9,430 nucleotides of DNA from Rickettsiales bacterium (lineage in GTDB: Bacteria; Pseudomonadota; Alphaproteobacteria; Rickettsiales; Anaplasmataceae), in assembly GCA_031286185.1 (NCBI GenBank), contig JAITUS010000023.1:1-9430 (forward strand), given 5' to 3'. The stretch's first letter is position 1, and each line of letters starts with the position of its first letter. The notes beneath the pieces were generated by a model. It was not told where the DNA came from and made no database searches. It was given only the letters and a program-made list of their open reading frames with translations. A program made the position numbers and the translations under genes. Shown in pieces: positions 1-5,707 of this stretch.

Positions 1-94
1 ATGATCTATTTTTCGCCTAAAAGCGTGCAAAGTGTTAACAAATCAACCACATTACATCTTATTTAGCCCACTTTATTCTAACAATTTTGCTTAT

Positions 95-256
95 TTAACC
101 GTTTTCTGCCGCTCCACTGGGCAGATACTCTAATGACGAGGGAGGCTGAAATAAAGAAAAACTAAAATTAAGTGCTATTATTGTCCATAAAACGCTATCA
201 ATCACGTATGCTAAAGCTCGCCTCAAAATCCCTGCATAACTTATTTTAGTATCCAT
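95..256 (-). pseudogene. RDD-family membrane protein, N-terminal part only (probably truncated)
   Basis: Reading the minus strand from ATG at 256 gives 53 codons ending in TAA at 95-97. A strong Shine-Dalgarno GGAGG (261-265) sits 4 nt before the ATG. The product starts MDTKISYAGILRRALAYVID and continues into a hydrophobic stretch (about residues 18-36). The block Y-A-G-x-x-R-R-x-L-A-Y-x-x-D is the N-terminal signature of RDD proteins, small inner-membrane proteins with conserved Arg and Asp residues; some have been linked to ion exchange, but most have no known function. Family members usually exceed 130 residues and have further membrane spans. Here all three frames hit stops soon after codon 53, and nothing RDD-like is visible in the remaining 94 bases. 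I infer a gene truncated by mutation or rearrangement. The alternative is a short functional membrane peptide, since the RBS and start are intact. The RDD assignment is fairly sure; the broken status is likely. Confidence 0.6.
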
Positions 257-272
257 ATTCCCTCCATATATA

Positions 273-306
273 ATTACTTAATGTATCATGTCAGTGATTA
301 AGTAAT
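273..306. repeat. Perfect 10-bp inverted repeat before the RDD gene
   Basis: The arms ATTACTTAAT (273-282) and ATTAAGTAAT (297-306) are perfect reverse complements separated by 14 nt. The element ends 7 bp upstream of the GGAGG ribosome binding site of the minus-strand RDD gene. It could be an operator for a dimeric regulator or a leader hairpin in the mRNA. The arms are very AT-rich and have no T-run typical of a terminator. The repeat is seen directly; a function is only inferred. Confidence 0.6.
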
Positions 307-569
307 CGTAAACATGCTGATTTGGATAATATTAGCTTGTATCTTCATAACGTAAGATATTAGAGCTAAAATATTTTACAAGGGAAGGTGAAACTGAACG
401 CTCAATGGCGTCAACTTAAGGAAAAATGTCAGTGACTATTGTACAAAATTTCTCCCTAAAATTTTTACCATTAAATTACCCATAAAGTACAGCAAAAAAA
501 CAGCTCTTTTATTTCAACAAAGAAGTTTAAAATGTGTCCTTTTTAGGTGAGATTTGTCAAGGGATTTTT

Positions 570-598
570 CGCGCATGCCAAAGCTGATTTGATGTGCG
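570..598. repeat. Stem-loop in the divergent spacer
   Basis: CGCGCAT (570-576) pairs with ATGTGCG (592-598) through 7 bp including one G-U. CAAA (579-582) pairs with TTTG (588-591) around the loop GCTGA, leaving a 2-nt bulge at 577-578. It stands out as GC-richer than its surroundings. A T-run precedes it on the plus strand rather than following it, so it is not an intrinsic terminator in that direction. On the minus strand it is followed by an A-run, so it is not one there either. Role unknown. Confidence 0.45.
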
Positions 599-653
599 AG
601 GGGTCTATTGACAGATGATCAAACTATGATGTAGCCTATCACCATACGTTCAG

Positions 654-1190
654 GTGTGGGTTGTGAGGCTTTTGTACCTTTTACTTTTGTTGTTGTGTTT
701 TTCTCTGTATTACTATGCAGGCCCTATATTTTCGCCCTGCCCAAAAGCTACGGTCTGCTTCTCGCCTGAAGAAGACTGTGCTGTGCCGATAATCAGCGAG
801 ATAAACCAGTCTAAAGAATCCATCTTAGTTCAAGAATATACATTTACTCTTAAAGCGATTGCAAATGCTTTGATTAATGCTAAGGAGCGTGGTGTTGATG
901 TTAAAGTCATTTTAGATAAATCGCAACTTTACTCGAAACATAGTGTTATAAATGAATTGTTTGCAAGCAGAATACCAGTTTGGATTGATGATAAGCCAAA
1001 AATCGCCCATAATAAGGTAATAATTGTCGATAATCAAAAAGTCATCACAGGGTCATTTAACCTCAGTAAAACAGCCGAAAAAGGGAACGCTGAGAATCTA
1101 TTAATTATTAAAGAATATCCTGAATTAGTTCAGCAGTATGTGAAAAACTGGGAGGCACGAAAGTCACAATCTTATCAATACGCTCCCTAG
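654..1190 (+). CDS. Secreted or membrane-anchored phospholipase D/Nuc-family endonuclease
   Basis: The 178-residue product matches single-domain PLD-superfamily nucleases (plasmid-borne Nuc is about 177 residues) and the Pld proteins of Rickettsia. These form dimers that bring together two HKD motifs to cleave phosphodiester bonds in nucleic acids or phospholipids. A hydrophobic signal or anchor segment covers about residues 4-21. The PLD domain begins near C35-F-S-P. The catalytic HxKxxxxD motif is H119-N-K121-...-D126, followed by G133-S-F-N and E147-N, all intact. The start is GTG at 654; GTG at 663 is an alternative, and an in-frame stop lies at 627-629. No strong Shine-Dalgarno is visible. 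The signal segment suggests action in the periplasm or beyond. Whether the substrate is DNA, RNA or host phospholipid cannot be told from sequence. In Rickettsia the homologue is linked to escape from vacuoles, but Wolbachia lives inside a host vacuole, so that role should not be carried over without evidence. Confidence 0.88.
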   Translation: MWVVRLLYLLLLLLCFSLYYYAGPIFSPCPKATVCFSPEEDCAVPIISEINQSKESILVQEYTFTLKAIANALINAKERGVDVKVILDKSQLYSKHSVINELFASRIPVWIDDKPKIAHNKVIIVDNQKVITGSFNLSKTAEKGNAENLLIIKEYPELVQQYVKNWEARKSQSYQYAP

Positions 1191-1226
1191 GTACCTGCTG
1201 GAAAGCAGTGGGAAGAAGTTTTCTAG

Positions 1227-1255
1227 TTGATTGATGTGATTGCGCATGCTATAAT
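1227..1255 (+). promoter_or_regulatory. Sigma70-type promoter for the 178-residue orphan gene
   Basis: TTGATT (1227-1232) and a perfect TATAAT (1250-1255) are separated by 17 bp, the ideal spacing. Transcription would start near 1262, giving a leader of about 20 nt that holds AGGA (1270-1273), 8 nt before the ATG at 1282. This argues that the gene is expressed on its own rather than by read-through from the nuclease gene. Confidence 0.65.
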
Positions 1256-1281
1256 AAGTTAAAGGTTTTAGGAATTAGGCG

Positions 1282-1818
1282 ATGGATTATATAAACGATG
1301 CTGCTGGTAGTTACACTACCATTCATGATTTTTTTCACAATAACGGGGCAGGAGACTATAAAGTTCAATGCAGTTACAACGGTGTACCTTATGCAGCTGA
1401 CAAGTGCATACATGCCGGAGATAAGTTCTACGCTGACAATTTTATGGACTCGCATTATGGTAGGGAGATAAAAATATACCCTCAAAGTGAACTTTTAGCT
1501 AAAGAATATGCTGGGAATATGCTGCCTGTTTCAATATCGCTGGATAAGGATTTAATAAAAATAAAAAACTGTCAGAAAAAAGCTGAATTTGTAGAACTAG
1601 AAGGGAAATCAGATGATCTAGTGTATGATAAGCAAGAGCATATAAAGTGCCACACAACGGAGTTATCATATGATGATGTTTGTGCTTATAATAAAACTTC
1701 AACACTTAACATTAGACATGATGCGCCGAGTGATCCGCAATATAGTTTAAATATAGCATTCACAAAGGTTAATGATAATAAACTAGGGTTTTGGCAAAAA
1801 TTTAAAAACATGTTTTAG
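1282..1818 (+). CDS. Hypothetical soluble protein, probably lineage-specific
   Basis: I do not recognise a family for this 178-residue protein. It has no signal peptide and no membrane segment. It is rich in Asp, Lys, Tyr and Asn, and contains five cysteines (C30, C42, C97, C123, C134) spread over its length. The N-terminal third has several Tyr-, His- and Gly-bearing turns (for example near residues 18-37 and 56-60). The middle part alternates charged and hydrophobic residues as in beta strands. The C-terminus ends in a short aromatic and basic tail, KLGFWQKFKNMF. The start is supported by AGGA 8 nt upstream and by the promoter at 1227-1255. It lies 91 bp after the nuclease gene and 125 bp before the PgpA-like gene. 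Base use looks like its neighbours, so recent transfer is not indicated. A role as an intracellular or exported effector is possible, but nothing in the sequence proves it. Confidence 0.75.
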   Translation: MDYINDAAGSYTTIHDFFHNNGAGDYKVQCSYNGVPYAADKCIHAGDKFYADNFMDSHYGREIKIYPQSELLAKEYAGNMLPVSISLDKDLIKIKNCQKKAEFVELEGKSDDLVYDKQEHIKCHTTELSYDDVCAYNKTSTLNIRHDAPSDPQYSLNIAFTKVNDNKLGFWQKFKNMF

Positions 1819-1862
1819 CTAAAGTAGCATTCCTCTCAATGGAAAGATTTTGTGGAGGATAT

Positions 1863-1892
1863 ATGTTTGCTTTATTTGTCTTGAACTATTGA
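1863..1892 (+). other. Tiny 9-codon ORF with a strong ribosome binding site
   Basis: ATG at 1863 follows a perfect GGAGG (1854-1858) at 4 nt spacing and encodes MFALFVLNY before TGA at 1890-1892. It overlaps the -35 region of the promoter proposed for the next gene, so it would have to be read from an upstream transcript. It may be the stub of a lost gene or a chance SD-start pair. I do not claim a product. Confidence 0.2.
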
Positions 1893-1917
1893 TAAGTCTG
1901 TTACAATAAAGTATAAC
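1889..1917 (+). promoter_or_regulatory. Sigma70-type promoter for the PgpA-like gene
   Basis: TTGATA (1889-1894) and TATAAC (1912-1917) are separated by exactly 17 bp, each matching consensus at five of six positions. The start site would fall near 1924, giving a leader of about 20 nt before ATG 1944. Only a weak ribosome site (TTGAG, 1937-1941) precedes that ATG. Confidence 0.6.
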
Positions 1918-1943
1918 TCTATTAGCTAAATATTACTTGAGAC

Positions 1944-2702
1944 ATGGAGATTTTTTGGACAGCCCTGGAAAAGACATTGGGCAAAGTTTTTCCTGCTAAA
2001 ATAGTGAGCTCTTTTTTAGGAATAGGGTACTTACCAGGTTGGCAGAACTATTGGTCTTCTTTTTTAATATTATTTGTTATCGATATTATATTAGTTCTCG
2101 TATACGGAGGAGATTTTATACTATATAAAATGCCAAATTCTGGCATAGTTGTGGCTGCTATTTTTGTGAAGTTGGCAATAGTTATATTAGTACTACAATT
2201 AGTTGGAATATCCATTTTTCATACTCAAGACCCTTCAGCAAACAGTGGTGAGAATATAGTAATACAAATAGCGTCAGGGCAAGTGCTGACTGTTGCGTTT
2301 TCAATGCCAGCAATAATGTCAATTTATCATGCTGTAAGTAAACTCTATGGAAGCATATGTAAGCAGATACTTCAATGTCCGTTTTGGTTTAATGATTTCA
2401 TGCACTTGTTCTTTTTCTTTATTATACCTTATGCATTTTTTAATATTGTGGAAGTGATAAAACCTTGGCCAATAAGTTCGATACAGCTCAGTTATAACAA
2501 TGCAATATCAATTACATTTGAGGGGATTTTCCATACGTTTTATGCAGTAATTTTGCTGTATTTGACTGCATTTATATTCTGCGATTTAACTATGCATAAC
2601 GCAATTGTCCTAAACAAGAGCATAATTCAGTATGTGAAAGAAAATTCGGTAGTCTTGAGTGACTACTTGCATAACACTATAAAAAAAATAAATATTGAAT
2701 AG
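1944..2702 (+). CDS. Divergent PgpA-like multi-span membrane protein with eroded active site
   Basis: This 252-residue protein has about five hydrophobic segments (roughly 38-56, 66-92, 105-125, 152-172 and 195-213) and a charged C-terminal tail of about 35 residues. Four landmarks line up in order with phosphatidylglycerophosphatase A, which dephosphorylates phosphatidylglycerol phosphate in the inner membrane. They are G26-I-G-Y-L-P31 (family GxGxxPxxPGT), DPS at 97-99 then I105-V-I-Q-I-A-S-G-Q113 (family IVIDExxGQ), F166-N-I-V-E-V-I-K-P-W-P-I177 (family FRFFDxxKPWPI), and F192-E-G (family DDxxAG). The acidic pair expected in the second motif is replaced by Q108-I109. The PGT after the first motif and one of the paired Asp in the last are also gone, while E170 and E193 keep an acid. 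The protein is longer than usual PgpA (about 160-180). I infer a PgpA-derived protein that has lost or changed its catalytic function. An unrelated membrane protein is less likely given the conserved KPWPI and its context. Confidence 0.6.
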   Translation: MEIFWTALEKTLGKVFPAKIVSSFLGIGYLPGWQNYWSSFLILFVIDIILVLVYGGDFILYKMPNSGIVVAAIFVKLAIVILVLQLVGISIFHTQDPSANSGENIVIQIASGQVLTVAFSMPAIMSIYHAVSKLYGSICKQILQCPFWFNDFMHLFFFFIIPYAFFNIVEVIKPWPISSIQLSYNNAISITFEGIFHTFYAVILLYLTAFIFCDLTMHNAIVLNKSIIQYVKENSVVLSDYLHNTIKKINIE

Positions 2703-2746
2703 TACCTATTTGCTTATATATTCAGTATAAAAAGTGTGCAGTTTAC

Positions 2747-3586
2747 GTGAACCTACAAAGTATAATAAAGGGATTGCAAGATTTTTGGGCTGGTGAAGGA
2801 TGTACTATACTCCATCCGCACACATCTGAAGTTGGGGCTGGAACGCTGCATCCTGCAACAATCATGTCAGTAATTGACGCAAAACCAACAAAGATTGCGT
2901 ATCTACAACCTGTAATTAGGCCAGCAGATGGGCGCTATGGTGATAACCCTAATCGCTTATATCAACACCATCAATACCAAGTTATAATCAAACCTTCTGG
3001 TAATAATCTGCAGGATGTTTACTTAAGTAGCTTAAAGGCTCTTGGCATATCCACGGAGAAGTATGATATTAAATTTATTGAAGATGATTGGAAAAACCCA
3101 AGTGTTGGTGCATCAGGGCTTGGGTGGGAAGTTACATGCAACGGAATGGAAGTAGCACAACTTACTTATATACAGCAAGTAGGAGGTATTGACTGCAAAA
3201 TAATTCCTGGCGAGGTGGCATATGGGTTAGAGCGCTTAGCAATGTGCATACAGGGTGTGGATAATGTTTACGATATAATTTGGAATGACAGCGGCGTAAC
3301 TTATGGAGACATTTTTAAACAAAGAGAATACGAATTTTCTCACCTGGCGCTTGATTATTATGATACTAAAGTAGTACAGCAGCAGTTTGAGGACACAGAA
3401 AAACTATGTAAATTTCTTATTGTAAAAGAATTACCAGTAGCAGCTTATGACCAATGCATTAAAACTAGCCACCTACTTAATCTGCTTGATGCAAGAGGTG
3501 TGCTTGGTGTGAATGAGCGCACAGTGTATATTGGTAGAGTTAGAGAGCTGACAAAAAAATGTTGTGAGTTATATATGAGTAAGTAA
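2747..3586 (+). CDS. glyQ: Glycine--tRNA ligase alpha subunit
   Basis: This is the catalytic alpha chain of the bacterial alpha2beta2 glycyl-tRNA synthetase. It activates glycine with ATP and charges tRNA-Gly in the cytoplasm. The 279 residues align along the whole length with E. coli GlyQ (303), with a shorter N-terminus and no C-terminal extension. Class II landmarks are present: E28-VGAGT near the first motif; Q54-P-V-I-R-P...D61-G-R-Y-G-D-N-P-N-R70 and the following QYQVIIK as motif 2; G125-W-E-V and G147-ID for substrate pocket segments; and G155-EVAYGLERLAM166 as motif 3, with its Arg. GTG at 2747 is the best start because the family similarity begins within a few residues and no ATG lies in frame upstream nearby. 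No good Shine-Dalgarno is visible. It heads the operon with glyS (3-nt gap) and uvrC. Its promoter is unclear: a TATAAA at 2726-2731 lacks a convincing -35. Confidence 0.97.
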   Translation: MNLQSIIKGLQDFWAGEGCTILHPHTSEVGAGTLHPATIMSVIDAKPTKIAYLQPVIRPADGRYGDNPNRLYQHHQYQVIIKPSGNNLQDVYLSSLKALGISTEKYDIKFIEDDWKNPSVGASGLGWEVTCNGMEVAQLTYIQQVGGIDCKIIPGEVAYGLERLAMCIQGVDNVYDIIWNDSGVTYGDIFKQREYEFSHLALDYYDTKVVQQQFEDTEKLCKFLIVKELPVAAYDQCIKTSHLLNLLDARGVLGVNERTVYIGRVRELTKKCCELYMSK

Positions 3587-3589
3587 CAT

Positions 3590-5707
3590 ATGTCGTCACA
3601 ATTATTATTTGAATGCCTTTCAGAAGAAATACCACCGAGAATGCAAAATTCAGCTGTAGCTCAAGTTAAGAGTTATGTTGCTAATGCTTTCAATAAAAAC
3701 AATGTGAAATTTGCATCTATAGAGGTTTTTATAACGGCACGCCGCATTACTCTTTTTGTTGACAGTATGAGCATTTCGGGACTAAAGGGTTCTAATAACG
3801 AAATTAAAGGACCAAATGTTAACGCACCAAAAAGTGCTGTCGAAGGTTTTTTAAGGAAAAATGGAAAAAGTGAGACAGATTTATTCGTTCGTAGAATAAA
3901 TAATGGAGACTTTCACTTCATCAAAAAGGATGTTTGCTCGTTTAATGTCCAAGAGTTTCTCAAAAATCTACTAGAGGAGATGTTGAAAAATTTCTCTTGG
4001 CAAAAAAGCATGAGGTGGAGTGAAGGAAAAGAAAGATGGGTTAGGCCAATTAAAAACATTCTATGCATTTTGAATGATGAGATAATACCTATATCTTTTG
4101 CAGGAATCACAGCATGCAACGTAACGTATGGCCATAGGTTTCTCTCAAGTGGTACGGCACTCACTGCTGGAACACCTAAAGACTACTTTGCATTGCTAGA
4201 AAAAAACAATGTCATTTTCCAGTCAGATAAAAGAAAGCAATTTATACTGGATCAGATCGATAAATTCACAAAAGGGCAGAGTTTACAACTCGAAGAAAAT
4301 GATTATTTACTGAATGAATTAACGGGGCTTATAGAATGGCCGATTGTGCTGTTTGGCAAAGTGAATCAAGAAAAGTCATCTGGACTACCGAAGGAAGTAG
4401 TTCTTAGCATAATTAATACGCAGCAAAAATACCTTGCTTTAAGCAATGGACAAAGAATTTCACACTTTGTCACTCTTGTCAACGTTAACAATGACGAAGT
4501 TGTCAAGGGGCATGAAAGAATATTGGAAGTACGTCTTGCTGATGCCCAGTTTTTGATATCTCAGGATAAAAAGAAAAATCTGGATTATTATGTCAAGAAA
4601 TTAGATTCGATATTGTTTCATGCTTCTCTTGGTAGCGTTGGAGAAAAAGTAAAGCGCATTATAGCTCTATTGAAATATATAGCCATATATGTTCCGCGTG
4701 CTTCACTAATTAAAGTTGAGCGTGCTGCATATTTAGCAAAGGCAGATCTTGCAACGTCGATAGTAAAAGAGTTTCCAGAGTTGCAAGGAACAATGGGTGG
4801 ATATTATGCTTCTTACTTTCAAGAGGATGAAGAAATAGTGGAAGCTATAACTGAGCATTATAAGCCGATCGGATCAGAGCAAGAATGTCCTAAATCTCCT
4901 GCGGCAATTGCTGTAGCCATTGCCGATAAAGTAGATAGTTTAGTTGGTTTGATTGCAGCAGGTGAAAAGATCTCTGGTTCATATGATCAGTTTGGTCTGC
5001 GAAGAATGACAATTGGTGTGATTAGAACAATACTTGAAAATAATTTGCATGTTCCAGTTAAGCTATTGATAGATAAGTCAGTGTCTTTATATTCAAAACT
5101 TACATTTACTGAGGATGTAACATCATTTGGTCAATCTAATAAGCCGAGTAAGGAAAAAATCTCAGAACTAGTGCTTAAATTCTTCCTGGAAAGATTCAAG
5201 GTTATTTTAAGGAATAGGGGTATAAGGCAAGATGTTGTAAGTTCAATATTATATAAAACTGATATTAATGATCTGCTGACAGCAGAAAAGCAAACTGTTG
5301 TATTAGACCATTATCTTAGTACGCCTGAAGGCGAACAGGTTCTGAGCACTTATAAAAGGGTCAGTAACATAGTTAACAAAGCAGAAAAAAATGACAACAC
5401 TACTTACGGTGCATCTTATAATGAGAAGTTTTTGATTGATAGTAAAGAAATAGCACTATCAAATTGTGCTATAGCTGTTTGTAAAAGCATTAAACAAGCA
5501 ATAAAAAATGGTTACTTCAATACAGCACTTGATGAACTTACTGGTTTTGCTCCATTTATCAACCAATTTATGGACAGTGTAAAGATCAACTGCGATTCTG
5601 ATAAGCTGAGAAGAAATAGGTTGTCTTTGCTTGCAAGTGTTGTTTCCATCTTTCATTTAGTAGCAGATTTTAGCCTCATACAAGTTAAACAATGGGCCAT
5701 GTCATAA
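3590..5707 (+). CDS. glyS: Glycine--tRNA ligase beta subunit
   Basis: This is the tRNA-binding beta chain that partners GlyQ. At 705 residues it is slightly longer than E. coli GlyS (689) and complete. It opens with LLFECLSEEIPPRMQ (family ...EIGTEELPP). It continues with the A50-R-R-I-T-L block, M141-RWSEGKERWVRP153 (family MRWG...FVRP), Y180-GHRF, and the L247-IEWPIVLFGK segment with T277-QQKY. The HD-like central region is K384-ADLATSIVKEFPELQG and I444-ADKVDSLVG. The C-terminal alpha-helical tRNA-binding region holds Y588-KRVSNI and D671-KLRRNRLSLL. The ATG at 3590 follows the glyQ stop by 3 nt, so translation is probably coupled; the A/G-rich end of glyQ gives at best a weak ribosome site. 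Its last 16 nt overlap the start of uvrC. Confidence 0.97.
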   Translation: MSSQLLFECLSEEIPPRMQNSAVAQVKSYVANAFNKNNVKFASIEVFITARRITLFVDSMSISGLKGSNNEIKGPNVNAPKSAVEGFLRKNGKSETDLFVRRINNGDFHFIKKDVCSFNVQEFLKNLLEEMLKNFSWQKSMRWSEGKERWVRPIKNILCILNDEIIPISFAGITACNVTYGHRFLSSGTALTAGTPKDYFALLEKNNVIFQSDKRKQFILDQIDKFTKGQSLQLEENDYLLNELTGLIEWPIVLFGKVNQEKSSGLPKEVVLSIINTQQKYLALSNGQRISHFVTLVNVNNDEVVKGHERILEVRLADAQFLISQDKKKNLDYYVKKLDSILFHASLGSVGEKVKRIIALLKYIAIYVPRASLIKVERAAYLAKADLATSIVKEFPELQGTMGGYYASYFQEDEEIVEAITEHYKPIGSEQECPKSPAAIAVAIADKVDSLVGLIAAGEKISGSYDQFGLRRMTIGVIRTILENNLHVPVKLLIDKSVSLYSKLTFTEDVTSFGQSNKPSKEKISELVLKFFLERFKVILRNRGIRQDVVSSILYKTDINDLLTAEKQTVVLDHYLSTPEGEQVLSTYKRVSNIVNKAEKNDNTTYGASYNEKFLIDSKEIALSNCAIAVCKSIKQAIKNGYFNTALDELTGFAPFINQFMDSVKINCDSDKLRRNRLSLLASVVSIFHLVADFSLIQVKQWAMS

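Larger units (their letters stand above)
257..653. other. Divergent intergenic region without a gene
   Basis: This spacer lies between the minus-strand RDD fragment and the plus-strand nuclease gene. No frame on either strand gives a convincing gene, and I see no tRNA. It holds a 10-bp inverted repeat at 273-306 and a stem-loop at 570-598. TTGACA hexamers occur on the plus strand at 608-613 and on the minus strand at 555-560. Neither has a good TATAAT partner at 16-18 bp. Two divergent promoters are expected here from the gene layout, but I can place them only tentatively. Confidence 0.6.

Noticed and set aside
5..136. Plus-strand open frame entering from the left edge and ending at 134-136
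   Set aside because: It runs antisense to the RDD fragment, the translation resembles no known protein, and a stop closes it at the very start of the window.
608..637. TTGACA at 608-613 as the -35 of the nuclease gene
   Set aside because: The -35 is perfect, but the hexamer at 18 bp is TAGCCT, and the better TATGAT at 625-630 leaves only 11 bp. No confident promoter results.
1195..1224. Hairpin CTGCT/AGCAG with GGAA loop after the nuclease gene as an intrinsic terminator
   Set aside because: The stem is only 5 bp and the T-run (1219-1222) is short and 10 nt away, too weak to call.
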